A stretch of DNA of 64,000 bases from Marinomonas foliarum (GCF_003337275.1 NZ_QPJQ01000022.1:1-64000), one strand, 5' to 3'; shown: positions 1 through 8,946, numbered from the stretch's first letter. The notes: a model not told the origin generated them from the letters alone. Translations and numbers: made by a program.

Positions 1-1
1 A

Positions 2-85
2 CGCCACAGTGCCAATGATATGCTGTCACCTGTTGAGTATGAAAAACTGTTCGAAAAGATGATTGAGAAGTGTCTACTGAACTAG
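2..85 (+). mobile_element. C-terminal end of an IS3-family transposase (OrfB), cut by the window edge
   Basis: The open frame from base 2 to the TAG at 83-85 gives 27 residues beginning RHSANDMLSPVEYEK. This is the usual end of the DDE transposase of IS3-family elements, where the RRHS..N...SP.EYE block precedes the stop. The rest of the element lies left of the window. The right inverted repeat should follow within a few tens of bases; the stretch at 86-108 ends in CA, as IS3 ends do, and is the best candidate. The transposase stop overlaps the stop codon of the pilin gene on the other strand. Confidence 0.65.
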
Positions 86-486
86 TGGCGATTCAAAAGG
101 CACGTCCAGTTCCTACTACTATCACGGGAGTATCTAAGGTACTGGTTTTCATCAATGCCAGTATTGCTATTAAGCGTGAGGATTAGGCTTCCAGTCATTT
201 TATTAGCGCTATCAACGGTAATGGACTTAGCGATAGACTTGTCTGCTAGTGAATTTTTGATGAGGTTGAATTCTGCTTTGTTTGGAAATGAGCCATGTAG
301 AAGAATAAATTCTTCAATGACTGATTGGTGTTGTGTGGCAAGGTTTTGCGCTTCAATTAATTTCGCTTTTGCGATTTGCCGAGTAAACGTTGGTACAGAA
401 AGGCTTGCTAAGATGGAAATTATGGCGATAACAACCATAAGTTCCAATAGGGTAAATCCGCGCATTAATTGGCGAGAAAGTAACAT
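82..486 (-). CDS. type IV pilin / prepilin, 3' end probably cut by an insertion sequence
   Basis: Small type IV pilin of 134 residues. It starts with a short leader and a class III prepilin signal, RG/FTLLELMVV, so a PilD-type peptidase would cleave before Phe-9 and methylate it. Glu at mature position 5 is present and is followed by the hydrophobic alpha helix (about residues 10-32). The start has a good AAGGAG site. A W-T-C at residues 127-129 resembles the first cysteine of the pilin C-terminal disulfide loop, but the protein stops five residues later inside what looks like the end of an IS3 element. It therefore lacks the second cysteine and is probably truncated. Pilin genes lie near nadC in pseudomonads; nadC is 4 kb upstream here. 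It could be a minor pilin rather than PilA. Confidence 0.75.
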   Translation of the reverse strand: MLLSRQLMRGFTLLELMVVIAIISILASLSVPTFTRQIAKAKLIEAQNLATQHQSVIEEFILLHGSFPNKAEFNLIKNSLADKSIAKSITVDSANKMTGSLILTLNSNTGIDENQYLRYSRDSSRNWTCLLNRH

Positions 487-510
487 TCTTCACTCCTTGA
501 AGATTTTTGA

Positions 511-530
511 TATTAGCGTCCTTGCTAATA
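511..530. promoter_or_regulatory. inverted repeat in the pilin leader
   Basis: TATTAGC (511-517) and GCTAATA (524-530) are perfect 7-bp arms around a 6-base loop. It sits 25 bases upstream of the pilin start on the minus strand. There is no T-run after it on the minus strand, so it is more likely a leader hairpin or operator than a terminator. Function unknown. Confidence 0.35.
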
Positions 531-555
531 GTGTTTTATGTTAATGTTTTTTTGA

Positions 556-918
556 TTATACAATCTGGTCGAGGAAATCTCCGGTATTCGATTTTTCTTC
601 ATAGCCTTCGGTTGACTGATTCTGAGCTAAGGGCACAAGGTCATCTTCACCAAACTCTTCTTCTAACTCTCTAAGCATATCATTTTGTTTTTTTGCATCA
701 ATTTCATCGGCTGTTTTTTTATTATGCTGGGATAACGCCTGACCTTCTTCAGAAATGGTGACAACTAGGTCACTTGATGCTTTCGCATTACGCGCATTCA
801 GAGCCGCTAAGTTTTTATCTTCGTCTGACCTTATATCAAATGTTGTGTAGCCGGGCGTAGTCGTATTATTTGGCACTTGGCCAGATAAGGCTATCGAGTG
901 AGGAAGGCTACCAGACAT
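556..918 (-). CDS. hypothetical protein, acidic, 120 aa
   Basis: I do not recognise a family. The ATG at 918 is preferred over the in-frame GTG nine bases upstream because CTGGTGG lies just before it. There is no signal peptide or membrane segment. The middle (about residues 35-95) is rich in Asp, Glu, Lys and Ala and predicted helical, with an EELEEEFGEDDLV-like acidic stretch. The gene lies between pta and the pilin gene on the same strand but is separated from pta by a terminator-like hairpin. Codon use looks native. Real but uncharacterised, moderately sure. Confidence 0.5.
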   Translation of the reverse strand: MSGSLPHSIALSGQVPNNTTTPGYTTFDIRSDEDKNLAALNARNAKASSDLVVTISEEGQALSQHNKKTADEIDAKKQNDMLRELEEEFGEDDLVPLAQNQSTEGYEEKSNTGDFLDQIV

Positions 919-974
919 AACAACCACCAGCTAAAAAAGTATAAACAAATATTAATCGGCAATTTTAAATATGT

Positions 975-1037
975 CCACTTTCTAGACAATAGTCGCAATA
1001 AAAAGGTGCTAGGGCAGTTGAACTGCCTAGAAAGTGG
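975..1037 (-). terminator. terminator region downstream of pta with two overlapping helices
   Basis: On the minus strand, downstream of pta, CTAGGCAGT pairs with ACTGCCCTAG (about 1009-1030) and is followed by CACCTTTTTATTG, an intrinsic terminator. A second perfect 11-bp helix, CCACTTTCTAG (975-985) with CTAGAAAGTGG (1027-1037), encloses it and shares the CTAG bases, so the two cannot form fully at once. Confidence 0.6.
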
Positions 1038-1044
1038 CATTAAT

Positions 1045-3144
1045 TTAAAGGTCTTTCGGGTCACCAGCTTGAATTGCTGTAATTGCAATAGTATAGACAA
1101 TGTCATCAACTAAAGCGCCACGAGACAGATCGTTAACAGGTTTACGAATTCCTTGTAGCATAGGTCCTATGCTGACTACGTCTGCGCTTCTTTGAACTGC
1201 TTTGTAAGTGGTGTTGCCAGTATTTAAGTCCGGGAAAATAAACACGGTGGCTTTGCCGGCTACTTTGCTATTAGGCGCTTTTTGCTTGGCAACTTTTTCC
1301 ATGATGGCGGCGTCGTATTGTAAAGGGCCGTCAATCAGAAGGTCTGGACGTAGCTTTTGCGCAATTGCTGTAGCTTCTCTGACTTTATCTACATCGTTAC
1401 CTGTGCCAGAGCCACCAGTGCTGTAACTGATCATGGCGACTTTAGGAGTGATGCCAAATGCTGTTGCAGAGTCCGCACTTTGAATCGCAATTTCTGCAAG
1501 TTGCACAGCAGTCGGATCCGGATTAATCGCGCAATCACCATAGACCAGCACTTGGTCAGGTAAGCACATGAAGAAGACTGAAGATACAAGGCTCGCGTTC
1601 GCGGATGTTTTGATTAACTGCAGAGCCGGCCGAATGGTGTTAGCCGTTGTATGTACAGCGCCAGAAACCAGACCATCCACATCACCAACTTGCAGCATCA
1701 TAGTGCCTAGCACAACATTGTCTTCTAGTTGCTCGCGAGCAACGATGTCAGTTAGCCCTCGACTTTTTCTTAGCTCTACCATTGGCGCAACATAGCGTTC
1801 ACGAATGCTGCTAGGGTCGAGTATTTCAACACCATGGCTTAATTCAATGCCATTGTTTTGTGCGATTCTCAAAATTTCAGTTTCGTTGCCCAGCAATGTG
1901 CAGCGGGCGATACCGCGTTCGGCACAAATTGAAGCGGCTTGAATAGTACGAATTTCTTCGCCTTCAGGAAGAATGATTCGTTTGTTCAGAGAGCGAGCAA
2001 GCTCAATTAAACGGAATCGGAAGGCTGGTGGAGAGAGTTTTCTCTCTTCTTGGTTTAAGGCGAAAGAGTTTATCCAGTCGTGATCGATACAACGGGCGAT
2101 GTGCTCTTTTACCATCAATACGCGTTCTTTATCGTCAAGCGGTATTTCTTGGTTAAAAGATTGCATATTAATGACTGTCTCCCAGCTGTTCGACTCTACA
2201 GAGAGAACGGGTAAGCCTTTGGCCATTGCTTTGCCGCAAAGACCCATTAAAGCTTCGCTTGGTTGGTAACCGCCAGTTACAACCAAGGCTGCGATCTTGA
2301 TATCGTTCAGTGCAGCAATAGCTGTCGCCATGATGATGTCGGTACGATCGCCTGGAGTGAAAACCAACACGCCGGGTCGCAAGGCTTCAAGCATATTCTC
2401 GACACCACGAGCACAAAGAGTGTAAGACTGTACGCGACGAGATTCGATGTCGCCTGCATTAATGATGCGAGCACCAAGGAAATCAGCAACATCTTTTACT
2501 CGAGGGTAAGTGAGTTCATCGGCTTTTGGTATTTGACCAAGCAGGCTAAAATTGCGTTTAAAAATGCCACGTTGAGCAAACAAATCCCCATAGGATTTAA
2601 CGCCTAATGACCCAGGTGTGGTCTTGTTTAAAATACAGCCAATAACATCGTTGGCTTTAATGCCACCATAAGAGCCTGCCGCAATTTCAACATGGTGTTC
2701 AAGCTCGTTAACTCGCATGTTGTTCGGTGCTGTCACCAACACTAAACCAGCATCAAGTGTACGAGCAATGGCTTTGTTTAGTCTTGTTGCGTACGGGTGG
2801 CCTGCAATTTGAGCAAGACCTTCCACGATAACCGTTGAATCTGGCTCTACGCTGGCTTGGAATCGACCAACAATTTCTTCCATCAGTTCATCAATATTGT
2901 CGTTATACAAATAACGCTCAGCTTCATGGAGCGGAATAGGCTCAGCTGGTGTAAGGGTTGAGCCTTGTGCAACCATGGCAGTTGACTTGTCAGGTCCCTT
3001 GTCACCCGGTTGAGGCTGGGCGATTGGCTTGAAAAAACTGGCCTTTAAACCTTGCTGCTCAAGCGCACGGACAAGACCGACAGAAACAGATGTTAGTCCT
3101 ACACCAGGGCCTGTGGGAACGGTCATAAGTACATTTATTGACAT
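1045..3144 (-). CDS. pta: phosphate acetyltransferase, long form
   Basis: Interconverts acetyl-CoA plus phosphate and acetyl phosphate plus CoA; with acetate kinase it forms the acetate overflow/assimilation pathway. At 699 residues it is the long gammaproteobacterial form: an N-terminal P-loop-like dethiobiotin-synthetase-type domain (VPTGPGVGLTSV near residue 10), a central DRTGG domain (about 215-335; FTPGDRTDI is visible) and the C-terminal catalytic PTA domain (about 375-695). It lies 46 bases downstream of ackA on the same strand, with an AGGA 10 bases before the ATG, so it is the last gene of nadC-ackA-pta. It is followed by a terminator. No anomalies. Confidence 0.97.
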   Translation of the reverse strand: MSINVLMTVPTGPGVGLTSVSVGLVRALEQQGLKASFFKPIAQPQPGDKGPDKSTAMVAQGSTLTPAEPIPLHEAERYLYNDNIDELMEEIVGRFQASVEPDSTVIVEGLAQIAGHPYATRLNKAIARTLDAGLVLVTAPNNMRVNELEHHVEIAAGSYGGIKANDVIGCILNKTTPGSLGVKSYGDLFAQRGIFKRNFSLLGQIPKADELTYPRVKDVADFLGARIINAGDIESRRVQSYTLCARGVENMLEALRPGVLVFTPGDRTDIIMATAIAALNDIKIAALVVTGGYQPSEALMGLCGKAMAKGLPVLSVESNSWETVINMQSFNQEIPLDDKERVLMVKEHIARCIDHDWINSFALNQEERKLSPPAFRFRLIELARSLNKRIILPEGEEIRTIQAASICAERGIARCTLLGNETEILRIAQNNGIELSHGVEILDPSSIRERYVAPMVELRKSRGLTDIVAREQLEDNVVLGTMMLQVGDVDGLVSGAVHTTANTIRPALQLIKTSANASLVSSVFFMCLPDQVLVYGDCAINPDPTAVQLAEIAIQSADSATAFGITPKVAMISYSTGGSGTGNDVDKVREATAIAQKLRPDLLIDGPLQYDAAIMEKVAKQKAPNSKVAGKATVFIFPDLNTGNTTYKAVQRSADVVSIGPMLQGIRKPVNDLSRGALVDDIVYTIAITAIQAGDPKDL

Positions 3145-3190
3145 ATCTGATGAATCCTAAATTAGTCCATTATGGGGTGCATGGTTTCGA

Positions 3191-4381
3191 TTAATGCTGA
3201 ATTAAACTTATTGTATCCAGTGCAATCATCAACTCTTCATTAGTAGGTATAACCCAAACATTAGTATTACTGTCTTTTGCACTAATGTTTAAAGTCTCAC
3301 CACGAGGAGCATTATCATTTATATCTGAGTCTATACGGATATTCAGTGCTTTCAAATGATTGCAGATAGCTTGACGTAAATAGCTTGAATTTTCACCGAT
3401 GCCACCGGTAAATACCAAATGATCAATACTTTCTAAAGTGGTTGCTACACTTGCTAAGTGCTTCGCTGTTCGGGCTGCAAACATGTCTAAAGCCAGTTTA
3501 GCTCTCAGGTCGCCTGATTCCATTGCCTCTTCTAATGTTCGGCAGTCATTTGAAATTTCTGATACACCAAGCAAACCACTTTGTTTGTTCAGAATATCAA
3601 GTGTGGATTCAAAAGAGATATTTTCAGCTTGGCTAATAAATGACAGTAGGCTTGGGTCAAGGCTGCCAGAGCGGGTGCCCATCATTAAGCCTTCTAATGG
3701 CGTGATGCCCATACTAGTATCGGAAGACTTGCCTTTATTAATGGCGCAGGTACTTGCTCCGTTACCAAGGTGAGCGACAAGCACGCCCTGTTGATCGCTA
3801 CCGTTCGCTATTTGTGCTAAGCGCTGACTTATATATCGATAACTTGTGCCATGGAAACCATACTTGCGAAAATGATGCTCTCGATAAAAGTGCATTGGAA
3901 TCGGGTAAAGATACTGTTCTGGTGCCAGTGTCTGATGAAACGCGGTATCAAATACAGCAACTTGTGGAAGCCCTGGGAAAAGCTCAAAAGCCACTTCTAT
4001 ACCTTTAACATGTGCAGGGTTATGCAATGGTGCAAATTGAGAACACTTTTTAATCCCAGTAACAACATCTTGATTAATCAAGACGGATTTGCTGAAGGTT
4101 TCACCACCGTGAACCACTCGGTGACCAATACCTGCTAGTGAATGCTCAATGGTAGGGTGGCTGTTAAGCCAGCTTTTGATCTGATCCACAGCATTTTTAT
4201 GGCTACCAATGTCTAATTGTATTTCGTTTTTTTTGCCTTCAAATTTAAACGTGATACTACTTTCATCTGTCCCTAATCTATCTGCAATACCTTCTACTAA
4301 GGTTTCTTGCCCAGCATTAGCAAGAATCGCAAACTTCAACGAAGAGCTTCCACAGTTGATGACTAAAATACTATCTTTCAT
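3191..4381 (-). CDS. ackA: acetate kinase
   Basis: ATP-dependent phosphorylation of acetate, and the reverse reaction that makes ATP from acetyl phosphate; cytoplasmic. At 396 residues it has the usual length. Family landmarks are all present: VINCGSSSLK at the N-terminus, GHRVVHGG, VFDTAFHQT with the catalytic Asp, HLGNGAS, and the C-terminal GGIGENS nucleotide site. It starts two bases after the nadC stop (TAACTATG) with AGGAA upstream, so it is translationally close-coupled to nadC. pta follows. Confidence 0.97.
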   Translation of the reverse strand: MKDSILVINCGSSSLKFAILANAGQETLVEGIADRLGTDESSITFKFEGKKNEIQLDIGSHKNAVDQIKSWLNSHPTIEHSLAGIGHRVVHGGETFSKSVLINQDVVTGIKKCSQFAPLHNPAHVKGIEVAFELFPGLPQVAVFDTAFHQTLAPEQYLYPIPMHFYREHHFRKYGFHGTSYRYISQRLAQIANGSDQQGVLVAHLGNGASTCAINKGKSSDTSMGITPLEGLMMGTRSGSLDPSLLSFISQAENISFESTLDILNKQSGLLGVSEISNDCRTLEEAMESGDLRAKLALDMFAARTAKHLASVATTLESIDHLVFTGGIGENSSYLRQAICNHLKALNIRIDSDINDNAPRGETLNISAKDSNTNVWVIPTNEELMIALDTISLIQH

Positions 4382-4383
4382 AG

Positions 4384-5232
4384 TTATTCCTGAGATACTC
4401 GCAAAGAAAGGTCAATTGCCTGAATATGTTTTGTTAGGGCGCCGATGGAGACGTAATCAACGCCAGTTTCAGCCACTAGTAACAAACGGTCTTTGTCCAT
4501 GTTTCCAGATGCTTCAAACTTGACCTGACCTTTAAAATCAGTAACCGCTTTGCTCATGTCTTCGTAAGAGAAATTATCTAACATGATAATGTCGGCACCT
4601 GCAGCAACAGCCATGGAAACTTCTTCTAAGTTTTCTGTTTCAACTTCAATGGTTTTTCCAGGGGCAATATTTTTCGCCATGCTTACAGCATTAGCAATCG
4701 ACCCTGCCGCCATGATGTGATTTTCTTTGATTAGAAACGCATCGTATAACCCCATCCTGTGGTTCTTTCCTCCACCAATAGCCACCGCATATTTCTGCGC
4801 ACGGCGCATACCTGGTATGGTTTTTCTAGTGTCCAAAATGGTGAGTTGTGTGTTCGCTACAATTTGACTGTATTGATTAGTTACAGTCGCAGTATAAGAA
4901 AGGGATTGTAAAAAATTTAGGGCAGTACGCTCCCCCGTTAATATTGTTCTTGCATGGCCATTGATCGTTAAAAAAGGCTTGTTGCTTTCCAGCATATCAC
5001 CTTCATTGTTGTGCCATGAGAGCGTAACTTGATTGCCTAATTGAGAGAATACTTCGTTTACCCAAGCTTGACCGCATAAGACTGCAGGTTCCCGACTAAT
5101 TACGGTGGCTGTTATTTCTTGATCATCAGGAATAAGTTGAGCGGTTATGTCTCCTGATCCAATATCTTCTTTTAATGCAAACGCCACTTGCGATTGAATG
5201 TGCTCAGTTAATAGAGCGTTCAAAAGAGTCAT
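4384..5232 (-). CDS. nadC: nicotinate-nucleotide pyrophosphorylase (quinolinate phosphoribosyltransferase)
   Basis: Converts quinolinate and PRPP to nicotinate mononucleotide in de novo NAD synthesis. The 282-residue length is standard. The DTRKTIPGMR block and the following GGGKNHRMGLYDAFLIKENH region carry the conserved substrate-binding Arg, Lys and His residues; EVETENLEE and DIIMLDNFS are the later barrel motifs. It is the first gene of a unit with ackA and pta. In pseudomonads nadC neighbours ampD and pilin genes; here ampD is absent, and a 950-base non-coding region separates nadC from the divergent aceE. Confidence 0.96.
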   Translation of the reverse strand: MTLLNALLTEHIQSQVAFALKEDIGSGDITAQLIPDDQEITATVISREPAVLCGQAWVNEVFSQLGNQVTLSWHNNEGDMLESNKPFLTINGHARTILTGERTALNFLQSLSYTATVTNQYSQIVANTQLTILDTRKTIPGMRRAQKYAVAIGGGKNHRMGLYDAFLIKENHIMAAGSIANAVSMAKNIAPGKTIEVETENLEEVSMAVAAGADIIMLDNFSYEDMSKAVTDFKGQVKFEASGNMDKDRLLLVAETGVDYVSIGALTKHIQAIDLSLRVSQE

Positions 5233-6183
5233 GTACTATCCTAATCTTGCTAAATAAATTACGGATATTGTAGCGCTATATTGGTAGTGCGTCAGTGTTG
5301 ATTTTTTTATATTCATTGATTTGCATGATCTTTCTATATGAAAAAGTGCGACAGTTTTGCTTTTTAGCACACACGATCAGCCTTCCACGTTAGATTGACT
5401 TACAGTCGTTGATTATTTTTGATAGCTGTATCATTTGAATTTTGATAAGCGAATAAAATGATACTAATCATCGATTTTTGAATGGTACTTTGGAGCAGAT
5501 GCTGTGTATTCTTTATGGATTGAAGTGTGGCTATGGATTCACGGTGCTTATACGTCTCATGTATGCTGTGAATTTTGGTGGTGCCGACTGACTCTTTAAC
5601 GCTTTTGTCTTAGGCTTTTCGACTACTTTTAAATTAATTTTAGGGTATTTAAAAGCTTCAAAAGTTCTGTGAGTGTCTCAATCTTCATGTGGGTGGCTAG
5701 GCGATCTCTTGATTAGGTGTTAATCTAACGCCCAAATTAGATGCTTCTGATATTTAAAAAAGCCCTGTTTAATGTAAGGGTTTAGTAAAATACCTAGAAT
5801 GCAAAATCCTTAGAAACAGTCTATCTATGCGGTTTCTAAGTAAATAGCTTTGATTTTTTACATGCATTAGTAAGGCTATATGCATGTGGAAATTTAATGT
5901 TGGGTTTGATGAACCAAACCCAAATTGGAAGCGAACTGACTAGATTTTTAGTGGTCGATGCAATGGAAATAAAATTAAAACAATAATAATTACCATTGGA
6001 ACGGATAAAAACGACGCGTTTTAAAGCTTATTAAACAGTGTGTCGTTTTATCCTAGGTCGGCTGGAACTTTGTGGCTATTCATATAAGTTCCGACGGTTC
6101 GTTTAAGTAGCCTCCAAGGCTTAAATACACATAATGTCCTTGGTAGGTTAGTATCTGTTCTAATAGCGGGAGTTATTAACACG
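5233..6183. other. 951-base intergenic region dense in inverted repeats (nadC / aceE)
   Basis: No convincing gene is present. Inverted repeats occur throughout. The clearest are nested GGCG..GATTA/TAATC..CGCC at 5700-5732; AAGCCCT/AGGGTTT at 5760-5783; CTTAGAAAC/GTTTCTAAG at 5809-5840; ACATGCAT/ATGCATGT at 5860-5887; TGGGTTTG/CAAACCCA at 5901-5922; and three more in the last 180 bases, described separately. ATTCAC/GTGAAT at 5537-5573 encloses further short pairs. The region must hold the divergent nadC and aceE promoters. The number and regularity of hairpins suggest a structured leader or small RNA. Confidence 0.6.
6003..6145 (+). promoter_or_regulatory. three consecutive stem-loops in the probable aceE leader
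   Basis: First: GGATAAAAACGAC (6003-6015) pairs with GTCGTTTTATCC (6042-6053), 12 pairs with one bulged A. Second: GGAACTT (6064-6070) pairs with AAGTTCC (6086-6092), extended by GTC/GAC. Third: CCTCCAAGG (6111-6119) pairs with CCTTGGTAGG (6138-6147) with one bulge. They end about 35 bases before the aceE ATG. None is followed by a T-run, so they are not a simple terminator. It does not match a riboswitch class I know. Confidence 0.5.
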
Positions 6184-8850
6184 ATGACTGAGCAGCATAT
6201 TCTCGAAGACATCGATCCAATTGAAACTAAAGAGTGGGTCGATGCGCTTGAGTCTGTCCTTCGCGAGGAAGGTCCTGATCGCGCGCAATACATTTTAAAT
6301 CGTTTGACGAATGAGGCTTCAAAAGCTGGTACGTCATTACCGTCATCCATTACGACGGCATACCGGAATACAATTGCTCCTGAAAATGAGAAGCCATTGC
6401 CGGGTGATGTATTTATGGAGCGTCGTATACGCTCTATAATTCGTTGGAATGCATTGGCTATGGTAATGAAGGCAAACCGTGTTGATTCAACACTTGGTGG
6501 CCACATTACAAGCTTTTCTTCTGCAGCAACGCTTTATGATATCGGCTTTAACCACTTTTTCCGTGGTAATGACGGTAAACAACAAGCGGATATGGTCTTT
6601 TTCCAAGGTCATATATCCCCAGGTATTTACGCTCGTTCATACATTGAAGGGCGCTTGACAGACGAGCAGCTAGATAACTTCCGCCGTGAAGTCGATGGCA
6701 AAGGTATTTCTTCTTACCCGCACCCTTGGTTGATGCCTGATTACTGGCAGTTCCCAACAGTGTCTATGGGTCTTGGGCCTTTGCAAGCGATTTACCAAGC
6801 ACACGTAATGAAGTATCAGCATAGCCGTGGTCTTATTGATCAAGGTGATCGTAAGGTGTGGGCTTTCCTAGGTGATGGTGAGTGTGATGAGCCAGAATCT
6901 TTAGGAGCTATTGCTCTTGCTGGTCGCGAAAATCTAGATAACCTTATTTTTGTTATCAACTGTAACCTACAGCGCCTTGATGGTCCTGTTCGTGGTAACA
7001 GTAAAATTGTTCAGGAACTTGAAGGTGTCTTCCGTGGTGCTGGCTGGAATGTCATTAAGTGCCTATGGGGTCGTCATTGGGATCCTCTTTTTGCGAAAGA
7101 TCACAACGGTTTGCTAGTTAAACGTATGAATGAAGTTTGCGATGGCGAACTACAGAACTACAAAGCAAATGGTGGTGCTTATACTCGTGAACATTTCTTC
7201 GGCAAATATCCAGAATTGCTAGAAATGGTTAAAGACATGACTGACGATGAGATTATGAATCTAAATCGTGGCGGACATGATCCTTACAAAGTTTACGCGG
7301 CGTACTCCGAAGCAACTTCTCATAAAGGTCAACCGACTGTTATCTTGGCGCAAACCGTTAAAGGTTACGGCATGTTTAAAGCGGCTGAAGCGCAAAACAC
7401 AGCGCACCAAACGAAGAAGCTGGACGAAGAGTCTCTTGCTCAGTTTCGTGATAAATTTGGTATCCCAATTAGCGATGAAGAGCTAAAAGATTTACCGTAT
7501 TACAAACCGGCTGAAGATAGCCCAGAAATGCAATACATGCGCTCTCGTCGTAAAGAATTGCATGGTGCTTTCCCTATCCGTAACCATGATTGCGAAGCGC
7601 TTGAAGTGCCTTCTTTGGAAGCGTTTAAGTCTCAAATCGCGGGAACGAATGGTCGTGAAATCTCTACGACTATGGCGTTTGTGCGTGCACTAAACGTTAT
7701 GGTTAAAGATAAAGAAATTGGCAAACGTGTTGTGCCAATTGTTGCCGATGAAGCTCGTACCTTTGGTATGGAAGGTATGTTCCGCCAGCTAGGTATTTAC
7801 TCATCTGAAGGTCAGCGTTATACGCCTCATGACCATACGCAGATTATGTATTACAAAGAATCTGCTGATGGTCAAATCCTTCAAGAAGGCATCAATGAGC
7901 CAGGGGCATTCTCTGCTTGGTTAGCATTGGCTACATCTTATGCAAACAGCGCTCTTCCAATGATTCCTGTTTACATTTATTACTCAATGTTTGGTTTCCA
8001 GCGTATTGGTGACTTAGCTTGGGCGGCAGGTGATTCTCAGGCTCGTGGATTCTTGATTGGTGCTACTGCAGGTCGTACTACGCTAAATGGTGAAGGTTTG
8101 CAGCACGAAGATGGTCATTCCCATATTCAAGCAGGTCTAATCCCTAACTGTGTGTCTTATGACCCTACTTATTCATACGAAGTCGCTGTTATCATGCAAG
8201 ATGGCTTACGTCGTATGTATAAAGAGAAAGAAAGTGTTTTCTATTACTTAACTGTAATGAATGAAAACTATACGCACGAAGATATGCCTGAAGGTGTTGA
8301 AGAAGGCATTATCAAGGGGATGTATAAGCTTAAGTCTCATGCTAAGAAAGCCAATAAGAAACAAGTTCAATTGCTTGGTTCTGGCGTTATTCTGCGTGAA
8401 GTGGAAGCCGCTGCAGAGATTCTATTTAATGATTTCGGTGTTAACTCTGATATATGGAGTGTAACGTCTTTCAATGAATTGCGTCGTGAAGGTCTTGATG
8501 CAAGTCGCTGGAACATGCTTCACCCTGAATCAGAAGCACGCCCTTCTTACGTAGAGTCTTGCCTGAATGACAATGGCCCTGTGATTGCATCTACCGACCA
8601 TATTAAATTGTTCGCAGATCAAATTCGTCCATTCGTAAAAGGTACTTACAATGTACTTGGTACTGATGGTTTTGGCCGCAGTGATACTCGCGCTCAATTG
8701 CGTCACTTCTTTGAAGTTAACCGTTATTGGGTAGTGGTTTCTGCTTTAAGTGCACTGGCAAAAGACGGTGTAATTGATGCATCTGTAGTTAGTGAGGCAA
8801 TTGCTAAGTTTGGTCTAGATCCTGAGAAGCCAAACCCTGTAATGTGCTAA
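6184..8850 (+). CDS. aceE: pyruvate dehydrogenase E1 component, homodimeric type
   Basis: Thiamine-diphosphate-dependent decarboxylation of pyruvate and reductive acetylation of the E2 lipoyl groups; core of the pyruvate dehydrogenase complex in the cytoplasm. 888 residues, against 887 in E. coli. The ThDP/Mg motif GDGECDEPES (about 230-239) with NCNLQRLDGPV further on is plain, and the transketolase-like central domain (FGMEGMFRQLGIYS) and C-terminal domain are complete. The ATG at 6184 has GGGAG upstream at slightly long spacing. aceF follows after 96 bases. The long structured upstream region suggests regulation at the RNA level. Confidence 0.98.
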   Translation: MTEQHILEDIDPIETKEWVDALESVLREEGPDRAQYILNRLTNEASKAGTSLPSSITTAYRNTIAPENEKPLPGDVFMERRIRSIIRWNALAMVMKANRVDSTLGGHITSFSSAATLYDIGFNHFFRGNDGKQQADMVFFQGHISPGIYARSYIEGRLTDEQLDNFRREVDGKGISSYPHPWLMPDYWQFPTVSMGLGPLQAIYQAHVMKYQHSRGLIDQGDRKVWAFLGDGECDEPESLGAIALAGRENLDNLIFVINCNLQRLDGPVRGNSKIVQELEGVFRGAGWNVIKCLWGRHWDPLFAKDHNGLLVKRMNEVCDGELQNYKANGGAYTREHFFGKYPELLEMVKDMTDDEIMNLNRGGHDPYKVYAAYSEATSHKGQPTVILAQTVKGYGMFKAAEAQNTAHQTKKLDEESLAQFRDKFGIPISDEELKDLPYYKPAEDSPEMQYMRSRRKELHGAFPIRNHDCEALEVPSLEAFKSQIAGTNGREISTTMAFVRALNVMVKDKEIGKRVVPIVADEARTFGMEGMFRQLGIYSSEGQRYTPHDHTQIMYYKESADGQILQEGINEPGAFSAWLALATSYANSALPMIPVYIYYSMFGFQRIGDLAWAAGDSQARGFLIGATAGRTTLNGEGLQHEDGHSHIQAGLIPNCVSYDPTYSYEVAVIMQDGLRRMYKEKESVFYYLTVMNENYTHEDMPEGVEEGIIKGMYKLKSHAKKANKKQVQLLGSGVILREVEAAAEILFNDFGVNSDIWSVTSFNELRREGLDASRWNMLHPESEARPSYVESCLNDNGPVIASTDHIKLFADQIRPFVKGTYNVLGTDGFGRSDTRAQLRHFFEVNRYWVVVSALSALAKDGVIDASVVSEAIAKFGLDPEKPNPVMC

Positions 8851-8867
8851 TTACCTGACAAGCTAGG

Positions 8868-8904
8868 TATCTGGCTTAGTGTATGTTTTTAACTAAGTCA
8901 GATA
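8868..8904 (+). other. intercistronic stem-loop between aceE and aceF
   Basis: TATCTGGCTTAGT (8868-8880) pairs with ACTAAGTCAGATA (8892-8904): 13 pairs including one G-U, 11-base loop. It lies between the two cistrons, without a following strong T-run, so it more likely sets mRNA processing or stability than full termination. Confidence 0.55.
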
Positions 8905-8946
8905 AGTTTTTAAGTTTGATGCGTCTATAAGACAAAGGAGATTTCT

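Noticed and set aside
5499-5591. 30-codon ORF in the nadC/aceE gap
   Set aside because: Has GGAG before ATG but the spacing is too short and the region is hairpin-rich; nothing supports translation.
5985-6003. PdhR-like operator near TACCATTGG
   Set aside because: Only a half-match to the ATTGGT-ACCAAT dyad; not symmetrical.
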